From Escherichia sp. ESNIH1 (GTDB lineage Bacteria; Pseudomonadota; Gammaproteobacteria; Enterobacterales; Enterobacteriaceae): DNA of 64,000 nt. Each line of letters starts with the position of its first letter. Position 1 is the first letter of the stretch. Below the pieces are notes generated by a model, which saw nothing but the letters and a program-made list of their open reading frames with translations, ran no database searches and had not been told where the DNA came from. Shown here in pieces: positions 28,492 through 38,461 of this stretch. The translations under genes and the position numbers were made by a program. The stretch lies in NCBI GenBank assembly GCA_002918705.1, contig PQKR01000006.1:62001-126000 (forward strand), read 5' to 3'.

Positions 28492-28987
28492 TCATGTTCT
28501 TAGCGCTAAAGTAACAAAGTATTCACCTTCTGTCCATACAGGTTTTGATTGAAATCAGGGAACCCTGCACATTTTAACAACATTACAGAAATGACGTTTC
28601 AGGAATGTAACTTTGCCCAAAAGATACTGTTACCCCTTAAGAGGCAGATTTAACCTCTTTGAAACGTAAATATTAATGATTGAAGCGATTCAGTGAGCAA
28701 TAATATGCATATTTAGTTAAATAAGATGTTTAATTATTCAATGGGCTGTTTTTGGGGGTAGCTGGGGGTAAGCGGCCAGAATTTACAAATGTTTGCTTTT
28801 TATCCAACCCGCCGCCGCCCCTGCATAAAGCAGGTGCATTCCCGCGCGCTTATCACTATTCTGACCCTTACGAAAGGTATGGGCTGATATTTCAGATCCC
28901 GCTTACGTAAACCTATAAATACAAAAATGGAATTTTATCCGTACACGCACACAACAGCGTACACAAAATAACCACATATGAGGTTTC
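28492..28987. other. Long non-coding gap between pdhR and aroP
   Basis: About 500 bp with no credible ORF. It should hold the divergent promoters of pdhR and aroP. Visible elements are an AT-rich stretch (28640-28745), a G-rich tract with GGGGGTAGCTGGGGGTAA (28754-28771), a weak TyrR-like box (cGTAAA-N6-AATACA, 28906-28923) and a repeated GTACAC (28941 and 28959). No RNA gene could be recognised. Confidence 0.4.
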
Positions 28988-30364
28988 ATGATGGAAGGTC
29001 AACAGCACGGTGAAACGCTGAAGCGCGGCCTTAAAAACCGTCACATTCAGCTAATTGCGCTGGGTGGTGCTATCGGGACGGGTCTGTTTCTGGGCAGCGC
29101 ATCCGTTATTCAGTCCGCAGGGCCGGGGATTATCCTCGGCTACGCCATCGCCGGTTTTATCGCGTTCTTAATTATGCGCCAGCTAGGCGAAATGGTGGTT
29201 GAGGAGCCGGTCGCCGGATCGTTCAGCCACTTCGCCTACAAATACTGGGGCGGGTTTGCCGGCTTCGCCTCCGGCTGGAACTACTGGGTGCTCTACGTGC
29301 TGGTCGCGATGGCTGAGCTGACCGCCGTCGGGAAATACGTCCAGTTCTGGTGGCCGGAGATCCCAACCTGGGTATCGGCGGCGGCCTTCTTTGTGATCAT
29401 CAACGCCATTAACCTGACCAACGTCAAAGTGTTCGGGGAGATGGAATTCTGGTTTGCCATTATTAAAGTGATTGCCGTGGTCGCCATGATCCTCTTCGGC
29501 GGCTGGCTGCTGTTTAGCGATAGCGCAGGCCCGCAGGCCACCGTGCGTAACCTCTGGGAACAGGGCGGCTTCCTGCCTCATGGCTTTACCGGGCTGGTGA
29601 TGATGATGGCCATCATTATGTTCTCCTTCGGCGGCCTGGAGCTGGTGGGGATCACCGCCGCCGAGGCCGATAATCCGGAAGTGAGCATTCCTAAAGCCAC
29701 TAACCAGGTTATCTACCGGATCCTGATCTTCTACATCGGCTCGCTGGCGGTGCTGCTCTCACTGCTGCCGTGGACGCGCGTAACCGCCGATACCAGCCCG
29801 TTCGTGCTGATCTTCCACGAGCTGGGGGATACCTTTGTTGCTAACGCGCTTAACATTGTGGTCTTAACCGCCGCGCTCTCGGTCTATAACAGCTGCGTTT
29901 ACTGCAACAGCAGGATGCTGTTTGGCCTGGCGAAGCAGGGCAACGCCCCGAAAGCGCTAACCAAAGTCGACAAACGCGGCGTACCGGTGGCGACTATCCT
30001 CACCTCGGCCTTCTTCACCGCCCTCTGCGTACTGATTAACTATCTGGCCCCTGGCGAAGCCTTTGGCCTGCTGATGGCGCTGGTGGTCTCCGCACTGGTG
30101 ATCAACTGGGCAATGATCAGCCTGGCGCACATCAAGTTCCGCCGGGCGAAGGATAAGCAGGGGGTGAAGACCCGCTTCCCTGCCCTCCTCTACCCGATGG
30201 GTAACTGGATCTGCCTGCTCTTTATGGCTGCAGTGCTGGTGATCATGGCGATTACCCCTGGCATGGCGATCTCCGTCTGGCTGATCCCGGTCTGGGTGGC
30301 GATCCTCGCCGTGGGTTACTTTATCAAGCAGCAAAAAGCGGGAAAGCCGGTTAAGGTCCACTAA
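28988..30364 (+). CDS. aroP: Aromatic amino acid permease
   Basis: AroP imports phenylalanine, tyrosine and tryptophan across the inner membrane by proton symport. The 458-residue protein has about 12 membrane segments and the APC-family start LKNRHIQLIALGGAIGTGLF. Near-identity with E. coli AroP distinguishes it from PheP and other paralogues. Two consecutive ATGs (28988, 28991) follow a TGAGG. TyrR control is expected from E. coli; only a weak box is seen upstream. Confidence 0.96.
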   Translation: MMEGQQHGETLKRGLKNRHIQLIALGGAIGTGLFLGSASVIQSAGPGIILGYAIAGFIAFLIMRQLGEMVVEEPVAGSFSHFAYKYWGGFAGFASGWNYWVLYVLVAMAELTAVGKYVQFWWPEIPTWVSAAAFFVIINAINLTNVKVFGEMEFWFAIIKVIAVVAMILFGGWLLFSDSAGPQATVRNLWEQGGFLPHGFTGLVMMMAIIMFSFGGLELVGITAAEADNPEVSIPKATNQVIYRILIFYIGSLAVLLSLLPWTRVTADTSPFVLIFHELGDTFVANALNIVVLTAALSVYNSCVYCNSRMLFGLAKQGNAPKALTKVDKRGVPVATILTSAFFTALCVLINYLAPGEAFGLLMALVVSALVINWAMISLAHIKFRRAKDKQGVKTRFPALLYPMGNWICLLFMAAVLVIMAITPGMAISVWLIPVWVAILAVGYFIKQQKAGKPVKVH

Positions 30365-30377
30365 CCGCACGCTCTGC

Positions 30378-30404
30378 CCCGCCTCCTAAATCCAGGGAGG
30401 CGGG
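30378..30404 (+). terminator. Hairpin after aroP
   Basis: CCCGCCTCC and GGAGGCGGG form a 9-bp perfect stem with a 9-nt loop, 14 bp after the aroP stop. No U-tract follows, so termination would be weak or factor-dependent. Confidence 0.45.
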
Positions 30405-30417
30405 AGAGAGGTGAAAT

Positions 30418-30433
30418 TGTAAGACGCTTCACA
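30418..30433 (+). promoter_or_regulatory. Candidate CRP site upstream of the sugar cassette
   Basis: TGTAAGACGCTTCACA matches TGTGA-N6-TCACA with one mismatch in the left half and has A/T flanks as CRP sites do. It lies 106 bp upstream of the symporter start, suitable for catabolite control. No promoter could be confidently placed. Confidence 0.45.
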
Positions 30434-30539
30434 AATTCACTTTCGTAGCCGTTTTGTCCATCTCTGCGCCCCTATCCTGTAACGCAAAAATTCCGTAGCG
30501 AGCAAATAATCCCTTTCTATATCAACGGGAGATTTCGCG

Positions 30540-31946
30540 ATGGACAATAATAAGCTGTCAGTGAAAGAGAAGATTGGCTACGGCATGGGCGACGCCGGAT
30601 GCAACATCATCTTCGGCGCTATCATGCTGTTCGTTAACTACTTCTATACAGACATATTTGGTCTGGCACCGGCGCTGGTCGGGGTGCTTCTGCTCTCTAT
30701 CCGCGTCATTGATGCGGTAACGGACCCGATTATGGGAGCGCTGGCCGACCGCACCAAAAGCAAATATGGTCGTTTTCGCCCCTGGCTACTGTGGATCGCT
30801 GTGCCCTACGCCGTCTTCAGCGTGCTGATGTTTACCACGCCAGACTGGAGCTACCATAGCAAGGTTATCTATGCCTTCGTCACCTACTTCCTGCTGTCGA
30901 TTACCTATACCGCCATTAATATCCCATACTGTTCATTGGGCAGCGTAATAACCAACGATCCAAAAGAGCGCGTCGCCTGCCAGTCATATCGCTTCGTGCT
31001 GGTGGGCATCGCCACGCTACTACTTTCGTTAACGCTGCTGCCGATGGCGGAGTGGTTCGGCGGCGCAGACAAAGCCAAAGGCTATCAGATGGCGATGATG
31101 GTGCTGGCCTTTATTGGTATGTGCATGTTCCTCTACTGCTTTGCTACCGTGCGCGAGCGTGTCCGTCCGGCGGTACAAACCAACGACGATCTGAAAAAAG
31201 ACCTGCGGGACGTCTGGAAAAACGACCAGTGGGTGCGCATTCTGCTGCTTACCCTGTGCAACGTCTGCCCCGGCTTTATCCGGATGGCCGCCACCATGTA
31301 CTATGTTACCTGGGTCATGGGACAGAGCACCCACTTCGCGACGCTGTTTATTAGCCTTGGCGTAGTGGGCATGATGATTGGCAGCATGCTCGCCAAAACG
31401 CTGACCGATCGCTGGTGCAAGCTGAAAGTGTTTTTCTGGACTAACATCGCGCTGGCGCTCTTCTCCGGTGCGTTCTACTTCTTCGATCCTCACGCAACGG
31501 TGATGATCGTGGTGCTCTACTTCCTGCTCAACGTGCTGCATCAGATCCCCTCTCCGCTGCACTGGTCACTCATGGCCGACGTAGACGACTACGGCGAGTG
31601 GAAGACCGGCAAACGTATTACCGGGATCAGCTTCTCCGGTAACCTTTTCTTCTTAAAAGTCGGACTGGCGGTAGCCGGTGCGATGGTAGGCTTCCTGCTC
31701 TCCTGGTACGGCTACGATGCTGGCGCGAAGCAGCAGAGCGCCACGGCGATTAACGGCATTATGCTGCTGTTCACCGTTATCCCGGGCGTGGGCTATCTGA
31801 TTACCGCCGGGGTTGTTCGCCTGCTGAAGGTTGACCGTGCGTTTATGCAGCAGATCCAGACTGACCTGGAGAAACGCCGCATTAACTACCGCGAGCTGAG
31901 TGAAAGCAGCCAACTTCCAACAGGCGACAACGTGAGGAAAGCATAA
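30540..31946 (+). CDS. GPH-family (MelB-type) sugar:cation symporter, XynT/YagG-like
   Basis: The 468-residue hydrophobic protein has about 12 membrane segments and belongs to the glycoside-pentoside-hexuronide family. The cation-site motif DAVTDPIMG near the end of helix II has Asp58 and Asp62, equivalent to the MelB pair. Best resemblance is to E. coli YagG/YicJ and to Klebsiella XynT, so xylosides or arabinosides are likely substrates; this is inference, strengthened by the GH43 glycosidase gene that overlaps its stop (TAATG). The pair is not found here in E. coli. Confidence 0.88.
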   Translation: MDNNKLSVKEKIGYGMGDAGCNIIFGAIMLFVNYFYTDIFGLAPALVGVLLLSIRVIDAVTDPIMGALADRTKSKYGRFRPWLLWIAVPYAVFSVLMFTTPDWSYHSKVIYAFVTYFLLSITYTAINIPYCSLGSVITNDPKERVACQSYRFVLVGIATLLLSLTLLPMAEWFGGADKAKGYQMAMMVLAFIGMCMFLYCFATVRERVRPAVQTNDDLKKDLRDVWKNDQWVRILLLTLCNVCPGFIRMAATMYYVTWVMGQSTHFATLFISLGVVGMMIGSMLAKTLTDRWCKLKVFFWTNIALALFSGAFYFFDPHATVMIVVLYFLLNVLHQIPSPLHWSLMADVDDYGEWKTGKRITGISFSGNLFFLKVGLAVAGAMVGFLLSWYGYDAGAKQQSATAINGIMLLFTVIPGVGYLITAGVVRLLKVDRAFMQQIQTDLEKRRINYRELSESSQLPTGDNVRKA

Positions 31947-32896
31947 TGCGCCAGTGGCCAAATCCCTTTATTGAACAACGCGCCGACCCGTTCATTCTGC
32001 GTCACGGCGATGGGTACTACTTTATCGCCTCCGTGCCAGAGTATGATCGGCTGGAGATCCGCCGCGCCGCTACCCTGGAGGGGCTGCGCGACGCCGAGCC
32101 GGTGGTGGTATGGCGTAAACCGCAGACTGGCCCGATGAGCCAGCTTATTTGGGCCCCGGAGCTGCATCAGATTGACGGAAAGTGGTACATCTACTTTGCC
32201 GCGACCCATACGCACGATCTCGACGAGATGAATATGTTCCAGCACCGCATGTTTGTGCTGGAGTGTGCCGATGCCGATCCCTTAACCGGTCGCTGGACGG
32301 AGAAAGGACAGGTGCAGACGCCGTTTGATACCTTTGCGCTGGATGCCACGACGTTCAATCACCAGGGTAAACAGTGGTACCTGTGGGCACAGAAAGCCCC
32401 CGATATTCCCGGCAACTCAAATATCTATCTGGCAGAGCTGGAGAACCCGTGGACGCTGAAAGGCGAGCCGGTGATGCTAAGCAAGCCGGAGTTTGAGTGG
32501 GAGTGCCGTGGTTTTCTGGTCAACGAGGGGCCGGCGGTGATGACTCACGGTAACAGGCTGTTTATCACCTACTCCGCCAGCGCCACCGATGAGAACTACT
32601 GTCTGGGCCTGCTGTGGATCGATATTGATGCCGATCCACGCCGGCCAGAGAACTGGCATAAATCGCCGCAGCCGGTGTTTACCACCAGCTACGATAACAA
32701 GCAGTTTGGCCCGGGCCACAACAGTTTTACCTGCACAACGGATGGTGAAGACGTGCTGGTTTACCATGCGCGTAACTACACTGAAATTGAGGGCGACCCC
32801 CTCTACGATCCAAACCGCCATACCCGCCTGAAGCTGATCCAGTGGGATAAAGAGGGAATGCCGATTTTTGGCGTTCCGCCTGCGGACAGCTATTAA
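31946..32896 (+). CDS. Glycoside hydrolase family 43 (probable alpha-L-arabinofuranosidase or beta-xylosidase)
   Basis: The 316-residue protein has the five-bladed propeller GH43 layout with the expected triad: Asp14 (RADPF, base), Asp133 (FALDATTF, pKa modulator) and Glu194 (LVNEGPAV, acid). WAPELHQIDGKWYIYFAA is also typical. There is no signal peptide, so it acts in the cytoplasm on short oligosaccharides imported by the neighbouring symporter. Sequence features resemble the exo-arabinofuranosidase subgroup more than the two-domain XynB xylosidases (which are longer, ~530 residues), but specificity cannot be set from sequence alone. It overlaps the symporter stop by 1 bp. Confidence 0.85.
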   Translation: MRQWPNPFIEQRADPFILRHGDGYYFIASVPEYDRLEIRRAATLEGLRDAEPVVVWRKPQTGPMSQLIWAPELHQIDGKWYIYFAATHTHDLDEMNMFQHRMFVLECADADPLTGRWTEKGQVQTPFDTFALDATTFNHQGKQWYLWAQKAPDIPGNSNIYLAELENPWTLKGEPVMLSKPEFEWECRGFLVNEGPAVMTHGNRLFITYSASATDENYCLGLLWIDIDADPRRPENWHKSPQPVFTTSYDNKQFGPGHNSFTCTTDGEDVLVYHARNYTEIEGDPLYDPNRHTRLKLIQWDKEGMPIFGVPPADSY

Positions 32897-32901
32897 GTTC
32901 C

Positions 32902-32967
32902 GCCGGGTGGCGCTGCGCTTACCCGGCCTACGATCCTGTAGGCCCGGCAAGCCTGCGCCGCCGGGCG
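32902..32967. repeat. BIME: two REP units
   Basis: Inverted REP units at 32902-32931 (GCCGGGTGGCGCTGCGCTTA then CCCGGCCTAC) and 32938-32967 fill the convergent gap between the GH43 gene and ampE. Confidence 0.82.
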
Positions 32968-32973
32968 TTAAAT

Positions 32974-33828
32974 CTACACCAACGTTCCGTAAATCGTCAG
33001 CAGCGCCACGACCACCACCACGGCGAACGAGGTTTTCTTCGCCATCGACACCGCGGCTTTAGGCGTTTCGACCTTATCGAGATGTGGCTCACGCGCCAGC
33101 GAGAACTGGGCCAGCCGGGTCAGGACATGATACTGCGAGGTGCGCCAGTCGGTGAGCGAGGCAAACCAGGCGGGCAGCGCCTTTTCACCGTGGCCGATAA
33201 GCGCGTAGACAACCCCCACCAACCGCACCGGGATCCAGTCCAGCAGATGCAGGATCGCGTCGATGCCGGACTGTAACCGTGCGTGCGGCGTCAGGTAGCG
33301 CGCCAGCCACGACTGCCAGGCGCGCAAGAAGGCGTAGCCCACCAGCAGCACCGGACCCCACGCGCCACCAACGACAAACCAGAACAGCGGCGCCAGGTAG
33401 AAACGGAAGTTAATCCACAGCAGGGCATTTTGCAGCTCGCGCAGGTATTCACGCTCGTCGCACTCCGGCGGCACGCCGTGGATCAGCGTCAGCTCGCTGG
33501 CCATCGTATCCCGTGCGTGGCTATCATCCCGCGAGGCCGCTTTCAGGTAGGCATGGTAGTGCAGGCGCACCTTGCCCGCGCCGATGCAGAGCAGGCCGAG
33601 CATAATCCACACCACCAGCAGCGGCACGTTGAAAAAGAGTCCGTAGAGCGCACGCAGCAGCAGAAAGGTTACCAGCATCGCCAGGGCGGCCATCAGCAGC
33701 GTGCGCAGCATCGAGAAGCGCTTAATCCGGCGGAACAGCACCTCAAGGCGGTGATCCAGATGCCAGTGCTCGCCAAGCTTAAAAAGGCGCTCGGCGATCA
33801 ATACCAGCAGCATCGTGAATAGCGTCAT
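32974..33828 (-). CDS. ampE: Inner-membrane protein AmpE
   Basis: The 284-residue length equals E. coli AmpE, a membrane protein encoded with AmpD and linked to beta-lactamase induction, though not essential for it. Several hydrophobic segments are visible ([16 protein letters not shown] at the N-terminus, two long ones near 45-85, and one at the extreme C-terminus). The ATG overlaps the ampD stop by 4 bp. Confidence 0.94.
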   Translation of the reverse strand: MTLFTMLLVLIAERLFKLGEHWHLDHRLEVLFRRIKRFSMLRTLLMAALAMLVTFLLLRALYGLFFNVPLLVVWIMLGLLCIGAGKVRLHYHAYLKAASRDDSHARDTMASELTLIHGVPPECDEREYLRELQNALLWINFRFYLAPLFWFVVGGAWGPVLLVGYAFLRAWQSWLARYLTPHARLQSGIDAILHLLDWIPVRLVGVVYALIGHGEKALPAWFASLTDWRTSQYHVLTRLAQFSLAREPHLDKVETPKAAVSMAKKTSFAVVVVVALLTIYGTLV

Positions 33829-34388
33829 GTCATCTCCTTATCTGACGAGGGGGCAACCAGAGCGCGGAACTTCGACCAGTCAAAGGCCGGGCCAGGATCG
33901 GTTTTACGCTCGGGGGCAATGTTGCTGTGTCCGGTCATATTGTCAGCAATGGCGGGATAAAGCGCAACCAGCGCCTGGGTAATTGCCGCCAGCTGTTGAT
34001 ACTGCATTTCGGTATAGGGCAGCGTATCCGTCCCCTCAAGCTCGATACCGATGGAAAAATCGTTACAGCGCTCGCGCCCATGATAGCAGGAGAGACCCGC
34101 GTGCCAGGCGCGCTTATCAAAAGGCACATACTGGACGATTTCGCCGTCGCGGCGGATCAGGCAGTGCGCGGAGACGCGCAGATGAGCTATCTCGGCAAAG
34201 AAAGGGTGTGCGGTGGCATCCAGCGTGCCCGTAAACAGGGCGTCGATCCACGGCCCACCAAACTCTCCGGGGGGCAGGCTAATGTTATGCACCACCAGCA
34301 GGGAGGGACACTCATCATCCGGGCGGCAGTCATAATGCGGGGAGCGGACCTGCCGCGCATCGACCAGCCAGCCCTCGTTTAACTGCAT
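33825..34388 (-). CDS. ampD: 1,6-anhydro-N-acetylmuramyl-L-alanine amidase AmpD
   Basis: AmpD is a cytoplasmic zinc amidase that cuts the peptide from 1,6-anhydro-muropeptides during wall recycling; its loss raises AmpC beta-lactamase. Starting at MQLNEGWLV (34388) the protein is 187 residues. Zinc ligands are His34, His154 and Asp164, with Glu116 as the catalytic acid. The start is set by GAGGAG 7 nt upstream and by homologues; five extra residues upstream are rejected. The C-terminal tail resembles Enterobacter AmpD, which has the same length, more than the 183-residue E. coli form. Confidence 0.96.
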   Translation of the reverse strand: MQLNEGWLVDARQVRSPHYDCRPDDECPSLLVVHNISLPPGEFGGPWIDALFTGTLDATAHPFFAEIAHLRVSAHCLIRRDGEIVQYVPFDKRAWHAGLSCYHGRERCNDFSIGIELEGTDTLPYTEMQYQQLAAITQALVALYPAIADNMTGHSNIAPERKTDPGPAFDWSKFRALVAPSSDKEMT

Positions 34389-34437
34389 ACGGGTTCTCCT
34401 CAACTATGGCTCTAATACTCGCTTCAGAGTAGCATGA

Positions 34438-35370
<933 letters not shown>

Positions 35371-35380
35371 TCCCGGTAAG

Positions 35381-35408
35381 GCCCCGGTGGCGCTGCGCTA
35401 ACCGGGGC
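35381..35408. repeat. REP-like hairpin after nadC
   Basis: GCCCCGGT and ACCGGGGC form an 8-bp stem around GGCGCTGCGCTA, a diverged REP unit 10 bp after nadC. The following ~150 bp up to ppdD show no gene. Confidence 0.6.
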
Positions 35409-35557
35409 GACATGTTTCGTTCCTGCTCGCAAAACCGCTGTTCAATCTTGCAACGCCATTAAAAACTCAGGAAGCAACCTTCCCGAACGCGGTTTTACCC
35501 CCTCGCCACCCTCTTTCTCTGCTGACACACTCCCCCGCATCAACCAGGGAGCACGTC

Positions 35558-36004
35558 ATGAAACAGTCATTGGAAAAACAGCGGGGGTTTACCTTAATCG
35601 AGCTGATGGTGGTTATCGGTATCATTGCCATCCTCAGCGCCATCGGCATTCCCGCCTATCAGAACTACCTGCGCAAAGCGGCCCTCACCGACATGCTGCA
35701 AACCTTTATCCCCTACCGTACCGCCATTGAACTGTGCGCTCTCGATCGCGGCGGTACGGAGAGCTGCGACGGCGGCAGTAACGGCATCCCCTCTCCCACC
35801 ACCACGCGCTACGTTTCCGAGATGAGCGTCGAAAACGGCACGGTCACGCTGACCGGGCAGGAGAGCCTGACCGGGCTGAGCGTGACGCTGGTGCCGCAGT
35901 GGAGCAGCAGCGGCATAAGCGGCTGGCAGCGTACCTGCAACGTGCAAAACGACGCAGCGTTCCAGCAGGCCTGCGAAGATGTTTTCCGCTTTGATTATCA
36001 GTAA
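35558..36004 (+). CDS. ppdD: Type IV major prepilin-like protein PpdD
   Basis: PpdD is the major pilin of the enterobacterial type IV pilus. The 148-residue prepilin has a 10-residue leader ending RG, cleaved before Phe11 by a prepilin peptidase; Glu at mature position 5 (GFTLIELMVV) is kept, followed by the hydrophobic assembly helix. Cys residues in the C-terminal half likely form disulphides. hofB and hofC follow at once, but the peptidase and secretin genes are not in this window. Confidence 0.95.
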   Translation: MKQSLEKQRGFTLIELMVVIGIIAILSAIGIPAYQNYLRKAALTDMLQTFIPYRTAIELCALDRGGTESCDGGSNGIPSPTTTRYVSEMSVENGTVTLTGQESLTGLSVTLVPQWSSSGISGWQRTCNVQNDAAFQQACEDVFRFDYQ

Positions 36005-36013
36005 GGAAGGAAT

Positions 36014-37225
36014 ATGGATATACCTGCATCGTTCGCCGCGCAAAGCCATCTTCCGGCCGTCAGCGAGGGCAGTACCTCCGTGGTGGAGCTGCTTAACCAG
36101 ACGCTGCAGCAGGCGCTGGCGCAGCGGGCGTCCGACATCCACTTTGAGCCGGGGGAGAAGCACTATCGCATCCGGCTGCGTATTGACGGCGTGCTCCATG
36201 CCCTTCCCTTGCTAACACGAGAGAGCGCAAAGACGCTGACGGCGCGCCTGAAGGTGCTGGGCAGCCTGGATATCGCCGAGCGGCGTCTGCCCCAGGATGG
36301 GCAGTTCACGGTTACGCTCTCCGGCAGAGCGATCTCGTTTCGTATCGCCACGCTGCCCTGCCGCCACGGGGAGAAGATCGTTCTGCGCCTGTTGCATCAG
36401 ATGAACCAGCCGCTGGATCTCGCTGCGCTGGGCATGGATCCGCAGCAGCTGGCCCAGTTTCAGACGGCGCTCGCCAGACCGCAAGGGCTGATGCTGGTCA
36501 CCGGCCCCACGGGCAGCGGCAAGACCGTGACGCTCTACAGCGCGCTGGCGGCGCGTAACCTGCCCGAGGTAAACATTTGCAGCGTGGAGGATCCGGTGGA
36601 GATCCCGCTGGAGGGGCTAAACCAGACGCAGATTAATCCCCGGGCGGGGCTGGACTTTCATAGCGTGCTGCGGGCGCTGCTGCGCCAGGATCCGGACATC
36701 ATTATGGTGGGCGAGATCCGCGATGGCGAAACGGCGGAGATTGCTATTAAAGCCTCCCAAACCGGTCATCTGGTGCTCTCTACTCTGCACACCAGCTCCA
36801 CCAGCGAAGCGTTGGTGAGGATCGCCCAGATGGGCGTCGCACGCTGGATGATCGCCTCTGCGCTCTCGCTGGTGGTCGCGCAACGGCTGGTGCGTAAGCT
36901 CTGCCCACACTGTCGTCGTCGGCAACCGGAGGATGTTATTCTGCCGCCAGGCCTCTGGCCCCGCCCCCTGCCCCACTGGCAGGCCATCGGCTGCGAAGCG
37001 TGCTATCACGGCTTCTGCGGCAGAGTGGCACTCTTTGAAGTGCTGAGCGTCAACCGCGTCCTGCGCCAGGCTATCGCCAGCGGCGAGCCAGCTGAGCGCA
37101 TCGAGCAGCAGGCGCGCCAGCAGGGTATGATCACCCTGTTTGAACACGGCTGTCTTGCCGTCGAGCAGGGTTTAACAACCCTGGAGGAGCTGCTGCGGGT
37201 TCTGGGGATGCCCCATGCAGGCTAA
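36014..37225 (+). CDS. hofB: Type IV pilus assembly ATPase HofB, lacking the N-terminal domain
   Basis: HofB is the PilB/GspE-type ATPase for pilus extension. It has Walker A GPTGSGKT (residues 164-171), the Asp-rich Walker B region [19 protein letters not shown], and a C-terminal zinc tetracysteine (CPHC and CEAC). At 403 residues it is ~58 shorter than E. coli HofB (461). The first residues MDIP match the E. coli start, but the N1-type domain is missing and the match resumes before [10 protein letters not shown], pointing to an in-frame deletion. AAGGAAGGAA precedes the ATG. Motor residues seem intact, so ATP hydrolysis may persist without the N-terminal regulatory domain. Confidence 0.92.
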   Translation: MDIPASFAAQSHLPAVSEGSTSVVELLNQTLQQALAQRASDIHFEPGEKHYRIRLRIDGVLHALPLLTRESAKTLTARLKVLGSLDIAERRLPQDGQFTVTLSGRAISFRIATLPCRHGEKIVLRLLHQMNQPLDLAALGMDPQQLAQFQTALARPQGLMLVTGPTGSGKTVTLYSALAARNLPEVNICSVEDPVEIPLEGLNQTQINPRAGLDFHSVLRALLRQDPDIIMVGEIRDGETAEIAIKASQTGHLVLSTLHTSSTSEALVRIAQMGVARWMIASALSLVVAQRLVRKLCPHCRRRQPEDVILPPGLWPRPLPHWQAIGCEACYHGFCGRVALFEVLSVNRVLRQAIASGEPAERIEQQARQQGMITLFEHGCLAVEQGLTTLEELLRVLGMPHAG

Positions 37226-38417
37226 TCAGCTCTGGCACTGGCGGGGACTTGATAATGCAGGCCAGCGCTGCCAGGGGGCACGCTGGGCGGCAGATCGGCT
37301 GACCCTTGCCGAGGCGCTCCAGGCTGAGCAGATCTTTATTCTGACCCTCAGGCGCAGCGCGGTTCGAACGGCAGCCTGGCGCGGGACGCACCGCTGCAAT
37401 GTGGTGCACCAGCTGGCAACGCTGCTCAAGGCGGGCTTGACCCTGCCCGATGCGCTGCTGATGCTCTCCCAACAGCATCCGGTAGGACAGTGGCAGGCGC
37501 TGCTGCAAAGCCTCGCGGAGGATCTGGCCCAGGGCACCGCGCTCTCTGCGGCCATGCGCCGCTGGCCGGACGCCTTCCCGCCGATCTATATCGCTATGAT
37601 CCACACCGGTGAGCTGACCGGCGCGCTGGATGAGTGCTGCTTCCAGCTTGCCGCCCAGCAGAAAACCCAGCAAGAGCTGGCCGGCAAGGTAAAAAAGGCC
37701 CTGCGCTACCCGCTGATCGTTTTGACCCTGGCGGTGGCAGTAACGCTGGCGATGATCCTGCTGGTACTGCCCGAATTCGCCGCTATCTACCGGACCTTCA
37801 ATACGCCGCTGCCAGCGCTCACGCGTGGCGTTATGGCGCTCTCGGGGCTGATTACCCGCGCCGGACCCTGGACGCTGGCTGCGGCTCTGCTCCTTGCCGC
37901 CAGCGGATTTGCGCTGCGCAACCACCCGCCGTGGCAACGCTATCGGCAGCGGCTGCTGTTGAGGATCCCGGTCGTCGGTGGGCTGGTGCGGGGGCAAAGG
38001 CTCAGCCAGATATTTACCGTGCTGGCCCTCACCCAGAGGGCGGGTATTGCTTTTCTGCAGGGGCTGGAGAGCGTCGAGGCAACCTTAACCTGCCCCCACT
38101 GGCGCGAAGCGATCCATCATATCCATCAGGAGATAGCGCAGGGGACGCCAATCTGGGCGGCGCTGAAAAACAGCGGTGAGTTTAGTGCGCTGTGCATTCA
38201 GCTGGTACGAACCGGCGAGGCTTCCGGGGCGCTCGATACCATGCTCGACAACCTTGCCCGCCACCATAGCGAACTGACGCAGCAGCAGGCGGATGGCCTG
38301 GCTACGCTGCTGGAGCCACTCATGCTGGTGGTGACCGGGGTTATCATCGGAACGCTGATCGTCGCCATGTATCTGCCGATTTTTCATCTGGGAGATGCGA
38401 TGAGCGGAATGGGATAA
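37215..38417 (+). CDS. hofC: Type IV pilus inner-membrane platform protein HofC
   Basis: HofC is the PilC/GspF-family platform protein that works with HofB. The 400-residue protein has two GspF domains (around 65-190 and 265-390) and three hydrophobic segments (about 170, 220 and near the C-terminus). It overlaps hofB by 11 bp, so translation is coupled. Length equals E. coli HofC. Confidence 0.94.
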   Translation: MQANQLWHWRGLDNAGQRCQGARWAADRLTLAEALQAEQIFILTLRRSAVRTAAWRGTHRCNVVHQLATLLKAGLTLPDALLMLSQQHPVGQWQALLQSLAEDLAQGTALSAAMRRWPDAFPPIYIAMIHTGELTGALDECCFQLAAQQKTQQELAGKVKKALRYPLIVLTLAVAVTLAMILLVLPEFAAIYRTFNTPLPALTRGVMALSGLITRAGPWTLAAALLLAASGFALRNHPPWQRYRQRLLLRIPVVGGLVRGQRLSQIFTVLALTQRAGIAFLQGLESVEATLTCPHWREAIHHIHQEIAQGTPIWAALKNSGEFSALCIQLVRTGEASGALDTMLDNLARHHSELTQQQADGLATLLEPLMLVVTGVIIGTLIVAMYLPIFHLGDAMSGMG

Positions 38418-38430
38418 CAGCAGGAGAGAA

Positions 38431-38454
38431 GCTGGCGCAGCGAACCGCGCCAGC
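38431..38454 (-). terminator. Hairpin between convergent hofC and guaC
   Basis: GCTGGCGC and GCGCCAGC form an 8-bp perfect stem with an 8-nt loop, 7 bp after the guaC stop. On the guaC side it is followed by TTCTCTCC, a weak U-tract. Confidence 0.45.
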
Positions 38455-38461
38455 AGAGACA

